Part shown: positions 23,345 to 31,445 of the stretch, one piece after another
How the letters are laid out: every line of letters starts with the position of its first letter
How positions within the stretch are numbered: the first letter of the stretch is position 1
Assembly: GCA_036971475.1 (NCBI GenBank)
Contig: JBAIZL010000006.1
Coordinates: forward strand, 63,116,898-63,180,897
Length of the DNA: 64,000 bases
DNA from: Prosapia bicincta
Lineage: Eukaryota > Arthropoda > Insecta > Hemiptera > Cercopidae
Reading direction: 5' to 3'
Notes under the pieces: generated by a model
Databases searched by the model: none
Told to the model about the DNA's origin: nothing
What the model saw: the letters and a program-made list of their open reading frames with translations, nothing else
Translations under genes and position numbers: made by a program

Positions 23345-24379
23345 ATGAATAAAGTAGATGAAAAAAATTTGGGTGTGGGGACAGAGACAATTGTAGGGAC
23401 TAGGGTTAACACCGGAATAGATATGCTACAGTTACTGCAATTATTAAGTGCGAAAATGGATCAAAATACACAAGATTTAAGAAAAACCTGTAGTAAATTA
23501 GATGAAAAAATGGATCAAACTACACAAGATTTAAAGGAAACTTTAAATAATAAATTAGATGAATTTAATGACAAATTAGATAAAATAATTAATAAAGATA
23601 ATGAAATTAATGAAGAAGTTAAAGAAGAAATTAATGATAATTTAGTTAAGAACAATGAAGACTTTAAGGTAGAAATAAATGATGTATTAATTGAGGACAA
23701 GGAACATTTGAATTATGAAAGCTTAGAATTAAACAATAAAATTGATACAACACAAACTAAAGTAGCGGACGAGGAATTAATTTGCGAAGATCAACAACAA
23801 AAACAAGCGGAAGATTTAAATGTATTTAAAATTAACACGGGACAATGTATTACTGACAACATTAAGTTAAAAAAGTTAGACGACCATCGTAAACAAAACA
23901 AAAATCATTTGACGTCTGTAGAAAGTCGAAAGGGACCTATCAACATGTTAGAGAACGTCGGACAAAATTTATTGTATGTTCAAGGGATATCAGAGGAAGT
24001 AATAATTAAGAAATCCGCACGACCCTTTGACCCAAATGTTACAGCAACTGTAATCACTAGAGGAATAAAAACTAAAAGTGCAGTCTTCAACCTAGTTACA
24101 GAATTTCCCTTTCAACAAAAGGAACACTTTCTGTTAACATCACACCATAGTCCAGGCCAATTAAGTCAAAGACACGGGATTAGACAACGGAATGAAATTA
24201 ATCGTTTTGTGAAGGAATCAAACCAGCCAAGTGTAATTAATGAAAAACCATCAGAGCCAGGTCAAATTTGCTGTAGAAACAAAAATACCCCATTTGAGCG
24301 AGGAAAACACCTGCAAGACTCAAGGACAATGATCTCGGAAGGACAGTGCGACCCTTTGTTGAACGTTTGTAGTAAATAA
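23345..24379 (+). CDS. Gag-like coiled-coil protein of the LTR element
   Basis: A 344-codon frame starting 163 bases after the primer-binding site, the usual place for gag. Residues about 25-130 are a strongly charged coiled coil with repeats such as KMDQNTQDL and KMDQTTQDL, then Lys/Glu/Asn/Asp-rich heptad-like sequence. The C-terminal third is more varied and holds a few cysteines (ICCRN, EGQCDPLLNVC) but no CCHC zinc knuckle or protease motif. Size is smaller than usual for Gag of this group, and no frameshift into pol is possible because pol is deleted. I infer the role from position and architecture. The frame itself looks intact, with AT-rich codon use matching the element. Confidence 0.6.
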   Translation: MNKVDEKNLGVGTETIVGTRVNTGIDMLQLLQLLSAKMDQNTQDLRKTCSKLDEKMDQTTQDLKETLNNKLDEFNDKLDKIINKDNEINEEVKEEINDNLVKNNEDFKVEINDVLIEDKEHLNYESLELNNKIDTTQTKVADEELICEDQQQKQAEDLNVFKINTGQCITDNIKLKKLDDHRKQNKNHLTSVESRKGPINMLENVGQNLLYVQGISEEVIIKKSARPFDPNVTATVITRGIKTKSAVFNLVTEFPFQQKEHFLLTSHHSPGQLSQRHGIRQRNEINRFVKESNQPSVINEKPSEPGQICCRNKNTPFERGKHLQDSRTMISEGQCDPLLNVCSK

Positions 24380-25281
24380 CCAAACTCATATAATACTTCT
24401 TGTTTTATAAAAATAATAATAATAATAATATCTGTGCTACGAAAAAAAATAATAAACAATGAATAACGAACTTAAATTTAATAAACTGCGCAAAGGGAAA
24501 ATTAATTAGGAAGTGATAAAATTATTATTTAGCTAAACAAGTAAAATGAATTGTAAAATTTCCACATTTAATTTTAAAGAAAGATTGTTAATTTGTATGT
24601 TGTGATTTGTAATTATGGAATAATTGATAAGAGAAATGATCTACACAAAATGTTCTAATATAAATTGGAGAATAATTATTTGTTTATGGTAACTAATGAA
24701 ATTTGAGGTTAATTGAGAAGGTATAACAGTATTACAATTATAAACCATTTAGGAACGTATGCATATTAATTTTAATTTTTTTTATAAACTAGTAATGCTT
24801 TCAATTAAGTTACTGCATCTGTCAGCTATTTTGTAATAGTTTTAAGTGAGACATTGTCAACTAAATTATTTGATCACTAAAACAATGTCACTAAAACAAT
24901 GTTAAACGGAGTAAATTTAATCTATAATTATAACATTATATTGGCGACACTTTGTTTTGGTTAGTATTAATAATATTTAACAATTGAATTATTTTATTCA
25001 GTTTAATAATTAATTATGCAGCATATTGAATGACATGTTTTAAAATTGTAAGATAATGATAATTAACTGTTAGTGATTTTAATATGTAATTTTAGCTAAA
25101 CGCAATTGCTTGGTTGTTTTATTTAAAATTAATCTTAACCCTGTAAAAAAAAAATACTCGTCTTAGTAAAAGAAATTAATATTCTCCTTTTTTGGTAATA
25201 AACCTTATTAAGTTGGTTATATTTGTATTAGAAATTTAAGATTGGATGAAGAATTTAAACAAATTGTTCTTTATGTCATAG
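24380..25281. other. Non-coding interior of the LTR element with internal duplications
   Basis: No frame. Two segments recur later in the element: AATTTTAAAGAAAGATTG... (about 24570) resembles about 25545, and TTTAAGATTGGATGAAGAAT (about 25237) resembles about 25667. This indicates deletion and duplication within the interior. Confidence 0.6.
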
Positions 25282-25455
25282 TATTCAATTATTGTAAACA
25301 GCAAATTCTTAGAAATTTATGAAGGGCCCTACGAAATTAAGAAATGTCTTGGTAATAGCAGTTACCAACTTACTTCCATAATTAATGGTAAACTTAAGGG
25401 TAAATTTAATTGTAGAATGTTAAAAAGGTATCACAAACCCATATTAAGTAATTAA
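25282..25455 (+). pseudogene. Integrase C-terminal remnant of Gypsy-like pol
   Basis: A 57-codon open stretch between stops carries the signature of the integrase C-terminal end of Gypsy/Ty3 elements: YEGPYEIKK, then SYQLTSIINGKLKGKFN, then LKRYHKP before the stop. The GPY/F motif and the following G-x-FN...LKRYH pattern are characteristic. Everything upstream (protease, RT, RNase H, catalytic core) is missing. It lies 320 bp before the 3' LTR, as expected for the end of pol. This confirms the Gypsy assignment and the internal deletion. Confidence 0.8.
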
Positions 25456-25775
25456 ATAATTGTATAAAAGATTTAGATTTTCATGCATAAATAATTAATG
25501 GTTAGGATCATATGATGAACAATGGCATTGTGAACTTTCAGATTTAATTTTAAAGAAAGAGTATTAATTTGTATGATGTGATTGGTAATTATGTAATATT
25601 TATAAGTGAAATGTTTTAGGATATAAGAGGTTTAACTATAGTAAAATTTAATGTATTAGAAGTTTAAGATTGGTGAAGAATTTAAAACAAATTGTTCTTT
25701 GATGTCAGCATTCAAATATTGTAAAATTTAAATTTAAAAAATCAAACAAAATTAATTTTAAAATTCTGGGGACTC

Positions 25776-26707
25776 TATAACATAAAGTACGAGGCTTTAG
25801 ATTGAATTAAGCTAGTTGCGAAATAAATCATCTATAATATTTTAGCAAAGAAATACAAATAGTTTTCTGGTGCTGGTAAAGCAGGTACCCAAGGCAGGTC
25901 ATTATTCTTTCCAGGAAGTTTATAAGGGGAGTCCGGCAAATAGACAAAGGTCCAAGTCTTGTGGAAATTCCAGCGGCCGATATAGCCTGGGGAATTTTAA
26001 CCATGTACCGTTAGGTTTAGAAAATTAAGAACTAAGGGAGTTGAAAGAGAGTCTCGGAGCAAGGCAGGCAGGTTGGTGGGGACAAGGACGAAAGTGTAAA
26101 GGGAGAATTTTGTTAATTTAAATAGAGATTTTATAAGTAAATTTTAGTAGAGTGCGAAGTAAAAGTTTTTTTATATAAAGTAAGTTTTTTGTGTCAAGTG
26201 TTAGCACGGAAGTGAACAAGCCAAGATTCCAGGGACTCGTCTGAACTATAAGTATATTTAAATTATTAGTGTAGCCAACAGACGTCTATCTTCTAGTTTA
26301 ACTCAATTTTTAAATTCATCAAAATTTATAAATATAATTCTATTCACCATTTCAAATTTAAAGCAAAGTTCCCATAATAGCGACCCCGAGAGCAAGAATA
26401 TAATTTTACTAATGTTTTTTTGTTATTCTAATTGAATCTAAAGCCTCAGAAGTCAACCCTTATTATTGTAGTTTAGTTAAGACATCCAGCCTGTCACTGC
26501 ACTATATTAATATAAATTAGGAATAATGTGTAGAATTAATTGTAAAGAATAAATGCAAGTGATGGTAAAAGTTTTGATAAGATTGTTAGTTCTTTTATAA
26601 CCTAAAGGTGACTTCAATAGGTAAGGTGATTAAATAACATTTAAAATAATTTTAATTATAACCAAAGTTAAGTTATAATATGACGCCCAACGTATTGGCA
26701 AGTTAAG

Positions 26708-26714
<7 letters not shown>
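25776..26714 (+). repeat. 3' LTR of the Gypsy-like element
   Basis: Same length as the 5' LTR. Differences noted by eye: A/G in the CACGRAAGTG word, A/G in TAGTRTAGCC, C/T in TTCTAYTCACC and A/C in GACTTMAATAGG. A weak purine tract (CTGGGGACTC) precedes it. It runs into a (TA)n tract. Confidence 0.92.

Positions 26715-26779
<65 letters not shown>
26712..26779. repeat. (TA)n microsatellite at the LTR-element right edge
   Basis: About 34 TA units. The left edge of the LTR element also abuts a short TA run, so the element landed in a TA tract. Confidence 0.95.
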
Positions 26780-26784
<5 letters not shown>

Positions 26785-27039
26785 CATATTTGGGTTTTTA
26801 TATTAGCGTTATATTTTTGTCAGTAAAATGAAAACTCGACATTATTTATCACTTAAGATTCACTAAACGTAATGGACTACAAAATTCAAGAATTCGACAT
26901 TATTGTTCTAAAATAAATAGGGTTAAACATATTATTGGAAATAAAGTATAACATTATTAAAAATAAAAGATACAGTATAAAGAATGGAAGTAATTGAGTA
27001 ATTATTCGTTTTAGAACAGGTCTAAATATTAGCAAGAAC
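26780..27039. other. AT-rich DNA, nothing recognised
   Basis: No feature. Confidence 0.4.
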
Positions 27040-27830
27040 GCCATGTGTTCAGCCTAGTTCTGTCATTATTGCATCAATTGCTCTGCCGCTGTCATCCGTT
27101 GCTTTGTCTGCTGTCATCTGTTCCTCAGTTCACTTCTATTTGTTGCTCTGTCTGCTGCCATGCGTTGCCATGTGTACTGCAATCCGTTGTCATTACTGCA
27201 TCTGTTGACATTATTGCATTTGTTTTTCTGTCCACTGCCATCCGCTGCTCTGTCTGCTGCCATTCATTGACATTATTGCATCTGCTGCTCCCTCCACTGC
27301 TATCCATTGCTCTGTGTGCTGCCGTCTGTTTACATTATTGCATCTGCTATCCATTTGCTGTCATCCGTTGACATTGTTCCATTCATTTCTCACTATTATC
27401 CATTGCTCTGTGTGCTGCCATCCGTTGACAATATTGTATCCGTTGCACTTACCACTGCTATCCGTTGCTCTGTGTGCTGCTATCCGTTGATATTTTTGCA
27501 TCCATTTCCCAGTGTCCTGCCATCCGTTTACATTATTGCATCCGTTGCTCTCTCCACTGCTATCCGTTGCTATGTGTGCTGCCATCTGTTGACAATATTG
27601 TATCCGTTGCACTCTCCACTGCTCCGTTGCTATGTGTGCTGCCATCTGTTGACAATATTGTATCCGTTGCACTTACCACTGCTAACCGTTGCTCTGTGTG
27701 CAACAGTTGACATTATATCATCCGTTTCTCTATCCGCTGCTATCCCTTGACATTATTGCATCTGTTGCTCTGTTCCGTGACATCCGTTGTTATGTTTGCT
27801 GTCTTCCGCTGACATTATTGCATCATCTTG
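27040..27830. repeat. Minisatellite with ATCCGTTG / CATTATTGCATC units
   Basis: About 800 bp of alternating blocks of the type TGCTCTGTGTGCTGCCATCC and GTTGACATTATTGCATCC, roughly 30-60 bp per unit. A 60-bp unit including TTGCTATGTGTGCTGCCATC is duplicated almost exactly at about 27567 and 27627. Several 60-150-codon frames on both strands are by-products of this repeat and not genes. Confidence 0.9.
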
Positions 27831-28169
27831 AGTACAAAAACCTATATAACATACAAGTATACATGGTACTTACAACATTCAATAGAAGGGTTGAACCTGG
27901 AAGTAAAGAAATACTGGAGTTTTCTCTTCTTTTATACTGGAAAAGATTCACATAATTGATACTAAGATAAAGAAAGATTTTAGAGTTCTTAAGTATATGG
28001 TTTTGCCTTTAAATTATTTTTCTCTATATTATAAATGTTTTTTTTTTAATCTAGGAATTTCTTTCATTCAATTGCGACGCAAAGTACATAATCTGAGAAA
28101 ATATAACTTCTCTAACTACTACTCTAGAGAGATTATAATAAAAAGTTAAAAGTCAACACTTCATAAACT

Positions 28170-28176
<7 letters not shown>
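27831..28176. other. AT-rich DNA, nothing recognised
   Basis: No feature. Confidence 0.4.

Positions 28177-28208
<32 letters not shown>
28177..28208. repeat. (TA)n microsatellite
   Basis: Left border of the Penelope-like insertion. Confidence 0.9.
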
Positions 28209-28211
<3 letters not shown>

Positions 28212-28221
28212 CGTTTTCTTG

Positions 28222-28809
28222 TTTAATAATTTAAAACACCACAGGTTATTCAAATACAAGAATATTTATTATTTTATATCCAAAGCTTTTCGTTGGCAAA
28301 CAGTGCCAACATCATCAGGAATGAAAATTACAATAATGTAAGCTATAGGCCTAAAACATATGTTTATTTAGAAATAGAATTGTTGCTAAATTTATACAAA
28401 TTGCCAAATTTATTTTGTTGCTGTAACATTATAGACATTGAATATAGTATCAAATTTAGAATGTATTTGTATTTGTTCTTTTATTAATTTCTTATTATTA
28501 TTGTGTTTATATATTTCGAATGCTTCATATATATTCATTCTTAATCCCTTATTAATTTCTTTTATAAGTCTCATATTTTCTATATTTGGAAATTGGTGCT
28601 TATTATTAATACAATGATTTGCGAAATTTGATTTATATATTTCTGGATTAATATAGGCATTTAAATGTTCTTTATATCTTTCTTTTAATTTTTTCTTTGT
28701 TTGACCTATATAAGCTTTACGAAAATTATATTGACCAAATTATATTGCCAACGAAAAAAGCTTTGGATATAAAATAATAAATAATCTTGTATTTGAATAA
28801 CCTGTGTTC

Positions 28810-28815
<6 letters not shown>
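28222..28815 (-). mobile_element. Penelope-like element, 5'-truncated, with GIY-YIG remnant
   Basis: On the minus strand the order is: a short inverted tail (28741-28815), a coding fragment with a GIY-YIG-type endonuclease domain (28368-28739), then the 3' end with CTGATGA, T, stem GTTGGCA/TGCCAAC, GAAAAGC, and a tail with TATTCTTGTATTTGAATAAC. The inverted tail at the truncated end plus a 3' hairpin is the usual structure of Penelope insertions. Both sides are (TA)n. This copy links all the other hairpin ends in the window to the Penelope class. Confidence 0.85.
28368..28739 (-). pseudogene. Penelope GIY-YIG endonuclease domain, 5'-truncated
   Basis: A 123-codon stretch, open from a stop just upstream to TAA at 28368, has no start codon of its own. 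Near its N-terminus it reads KAYIGQTKKKLKERYKEH, the YIG half of a GIY-YIG nuclease with the conserved Arg in the following helix, then FANHCINNKHQF, then NMRLIKEINKGLRMNIYEA with the Glu expected for metal binding. This matches the C-terminal endonuclease of Penelope-like reverse transcriptases, which nicks target DNA. The reverse transcriptase and the GIY half with its Cys pair are gone. Relic of a mobile element. Confidence 0.82.
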
Positions 28816-28886
<71 letters not shown>

Positions 28887-28946
28887 GTATGCATATATAT
28901 ATAAATATATATTTATATAAGTATGTATATATATATATATATATAT
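28815..28946. repeat. (TA)n tracts between two Penelope-like ends
   Basis: Two TA tracts (28815-28878 and about 28890-28946) separated by TATTTATATATGTATGCA-like spacers. They fill the gap between the 28.2-28.8 kb and the 28.96 kb insertions. Confidence 0.9.
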
Positions 28947-28961
28947 AAATATATTATATTT

Positions 28962-29178
28962 AATAAATTAAAATCATTTCAAAAAACAAGAATACTTTTA
29001 ACGAATATATTTATTCAAAGCTTTTCGCCGATAAAATAGTATCAGCATCTTCAGAAAAATAGGATTTTATTAGATAATTATTTTCCTGAAGATGCTGGTA
29101 CTATTTTATCGGCGAAAAGCTTTGAATAAATATATGCATTAACAGTATTCTTGTTTTTGAAATATTTTTAATTTATTA
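28962..29178. mobile_element. Palindromic Penelope-like end pair
   Basis: Left arm 28962-29053 is an inverted copy of right arm 29085-29178. The right arm holds CTGAAGA (29086), T, stem GCTGGTA/TATCGGC, GAAAAGCTTTGAATAA, then the tail with CAGTATTCTTG. Both arms contain the hairpin, so the whole is two 3' ends head to head around a 30-bp spacer. Same family as the palindrome at 30.5 kb. It is followed by ACTATATTACAAGAAAGCAT and (TA)n. Confidence 0.75.
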
Positions 29179-29216
29179 ACTATATTACAAGAAAGCATAT
29201 CACCATATTTAATATA

Positions 29217-29219
29217 ATA

Positions 29220-29250
<31 letters not shown>
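29217..29250. repeat. (TA)n microsatellite
   Basis: Right border of the palindromic Penelope-like pair. Confidence 0.9.
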
Positions 29251-29251
<1 letters not shown>

Positions 29252-29917
29252 TCGTGTTAGAAAATATATGTAAAACTTTCCCTTTGGTAAAAATAATCAT
29301 TTCTACGCTTCTGGCTAATATCAGTAGCAGAACAAACATTTCAACGTCCTATGTTTGATAAATTTGCCGTATCGGGAAGGAGAAGGGGTTGTTTCTAAGG
29401 CAATGTATTACCCCTTTCCACCGAAATCCAAACTTTCAACCAAAAAAATATATTTATTCCCGCCATCGATCTTAAAGTTAGCGAAAGAACCCACCCCTTG
29501 AATCGCTACCCTAATTCAACAAGATTGGGATAAATTATTTATAAGGGGGTAGTGTCACAGTAAACTCTTTGGTGGCGTCATTTAACTCGACTTTCTTTCG
29601 ACTCCCGTAAGTTTCTTATTACAAAAAGTTTTGTTTTTAAAACATAGATAACATATAATGACAAACATAATTTGGGAAAATTATCTGCTAAGTTCGTAAA
29701 ATTTAGTTATATTGGTACCAATTTAGTTCCTTTTAGAGTAAGTATTGTTTATCTATCGTAGTTTATTTATGATGGAATATTTGTATAAAATATTTTAGAG
29801 AATAATGTGTACCGTTGTATGTAATTTCACTCATTAACGATATTAGAATCTTATGATTTTATTTTAAACAACTTAAAACTAGTATAGCTATAATTATTTT
29901 GAATATCATAACTACCT
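29251..29917. other. Intergenic DNA, nothing recognised
   Basis: A slightly GC-richer part (29370-29600) was read in all frames without a recognisable product. Confidence 0.4.
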
Positions 29918-30090
29918 GCTAATCCTAACATTGTCCCACTTCCCGCTGACGGGATTCGGAACAACGCAATCAGTCAAAACTTAGTATGAATTCTATGGGA
30001 GTTCAAAATTAAGTTCTCACTGTTGGAGGTGGTTCAAAAGGCGTCAGCGTGAAATAGGACAATGCTATGATTGGCATATAATTCAAAAAT
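29905..30090. mobile_element. Short MITE-like element with inverted ends
   Basis: CTAATCCTAACATTGTCCCA followed by CTTCCCGCTGAC on the left (29918-29951) matches, inverted, GTCAGCGTGAAATAGGAC and AATGCTATGATTGG on the right (30046-30079). Internal length is about 95 bp with no frame. The inverted similarity extends weakly outward into TTTTGAAT/ATTCAAAA. A non-autonomous DNA transposon; superfamily not determined. Confidence 0.65.
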
Positions 30091-30239
30091 TACGACATAA
30101 ACTACGACAAAAAATACATAAACTATGAATAAAAATACCGCTTGATAAAGCAGAGCCTACTGACATTTAAAAACTGAAATGAATAACTAGATTCGTTATT
30201 AAACACCTTGAGTTTAAGACCTTTAATTTATAATTTATT

Positions 30240-30263
30240 ATATATATATATATATATATATAT
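30240..30263. repeat. (TA)n microsatellite
   Basis: Twelve TA units at the left edge of a foldback Penelope-like end. Confidence 0.9.
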
Positions 30264-30265
30264 AA

Positions 30266-30415
30266 ACAAAAGTCTTACTTGGTATACATGCGAGTCGACT
30301 TTCGGGGACTTTATTTATGAGTCGTCATTTTCGAGCATCAACTGAGTCTCCCGTAAACACTTAATCAAAGTTCTCGAAAGTCGACTCGCATGTATACCAA
30401 GTAAAATTCTTGCTT
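30266..30415. mobile_element. Foldback Penelope-like end, third family
   Basis: Arms CTTACTTGGTATACATGCGA and GTCGACTTTCG (30274-30304) recur inverted at 30374-30406. Read on the minus strand, the left copy has ATGACGACTCAT, a loop, AGTC and CCGAAAGTCGACTC, a variant of the hairpin/GAAA layout. A scrap of the same family is at 37400-37480. Confidence 0.6.
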
Positions 30416-30490
30416 AAGAACATTATAATGTGAGTGATAAAACAATACAAGAAAACAGTGTTGCAAAGGAAATAACTAATAAATAAATAA

Positions 30491-30495
<5 letters not shown>

Positions 30496-30531
<36 letters not shown>
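30496..30531. repeat. (TA)n microsatellite
   Basis: Left border of the next palindrome; preceded by AAATAAATAAATAAATA. Confidence 0.9.
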
Positions 30532-30534
<3 letters not shown>

Positions 30535-30858
30535 AATTTAAAATATTTCAAAAGCAAGAATACTTTAAATGAATATATTTATTCAAAGCTTTTCGCCTAT
30601 AAAATAGTACCAGCATCTTCAGGAAAATAATTATCTAATAAAATATTTTTACAAAATTAAATCATATGATTTAAATAAATCATATAAATTATATATATTA
30701 ATATATATAAATTAAGACATATGATATAATTTTGTAAAAATATTTTATTAGATAATTATTTTCCTGAAGATGCTGGTACTATTTTATCGGCGAAAAGCTT
30801 TGAATAAATATATTCATTTAAAGTATTCTTGCTTTTGAAATATTTTTAATTTATTAAC
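30531..30858. mobile_element. Large palindromic Penelope-like end pair
   Basis: Arms of about 130 bp (30531-30662 and 30725-30858) are almost perfect inverted copies. The right arm has CTGAAGA (30764-30770), T, stem GCTGGTA/TATCGGC, and GAAA (30792-30795), followed by AGCTTTGAATAAATATATTC. The centre is AT-rich and itself partly palindromic. Same family as 28.96 kb; both are followed by TTATTAACTATATTACAAGA and a (TA)n tract, so this distal sequence belongs to the element. Confidence 0.78.
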
Positions 30859-30885
30859 TATATTACAAGAAAATATATCACCATA

Positions 30886-30891
<6 letters not shown>

Positions 30892-30930
<39 letters not shown>
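30892..30930. repeat. (TA)n microsatellite
   Basis: Right border of the palindromic element. Confidence 0.9.
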
Positions 30931-30938
<8 letters not shown>

Positions 30939-31302
30939 AATGACATCATTTATCCACTCATCACACTATCTGTTTAGTAACAAAATTCACAACAATAACT
31001 CGTTGGACTGGAATCGGAGGGGAGGACTGTTTCCTGTTTTATTCAAGTCTAGTGGAGAGTGACTGAAGCAGCAGTTAGATACAAACTAAGTAAAGGGTCT
31101 TCTTTAGTAAAGGGTAGCTTTAGTAATTAAGTAGTTACAAATTAATTTGAGTTATAAGTTTTAAAAAACCATGAAAGAGTACTGAAAAATGTGTATACAA
31201 TAAAGTGTATTAAAAAAATTAAAATATGGGTACTAGTTAGATCAGTGCATTTCAGGTTGACGATTATATGTGGACAATAATGCCTTGCAATAATTTAATC
31301 TG

Positions 31303-31445
31303 GGTTATTAGTGATAAATAATACACAAAAAAGAATAGAGTAGAGTAGGTTATGTCATGTCTCTGAGGATGGTTACTTGGTATCCGAAATGTGCATAAGA
31401 CTAGAATAAAAATATTTGATTGGAGGTTTTTTGTTATTTATTTAT
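31303..31445 (+). mobile_element. Penelope-like end, relative of the 20.9-kb copy
   Basis: AGTGATAAATAATACACAAA (left) and GGTTTTTTGTTATTTATTTA (right) are weakly inverted to each other. Between them is CTGAGGA (31363-31369), T, stem GGTTAC/GTATCC with one mismatch, GAAATGTGC and AAGACTAGAATAAAAATATT. The last segment is shared with the 20.9-kb copy. Confidence 0.6.

Larger units (their letters stand above)
22232..26714 (+). mobile_element. Young non-autonomous Gypsy-like LTR retrotransposon
   Basis: Two direct repeats of 939 bp (22232-23170 and 25776-26714) differ, as far as I can see, at only about four positions, so insertion was recent. They start TATAACATAAAG and end AAGTTATAAT, giving short inverted ends. 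Directly after the 5' LTR lies TGGCGCCCAAC, matching the 3' end of tRNA-Lys as used by gypsy-type elements. The 2.6-kb interior has one 344-codon Gag-like frame and only the C-terminal scrap of an integrase. Protease, reverse transcriptase, RNase H and most of integrase are gone, so movement would depend on a full-length relative. The insertion sits in (TA)n, so the exact target-site duplication cannot be resolved. Confidence 0.92.

Noticed and set aside
23515..23700. Minus-strand frame opposite the Gag-like gene
   Set aside because: Shadow of the Lys/Asn/Asp-rich coiled-coil coding sequence on the other strand.
27045..27955. Several overlapping frames of 60-150 codons on both strands
   Set aside because: All lie in a minisatellite, overlap each other on both strands and have no domain.
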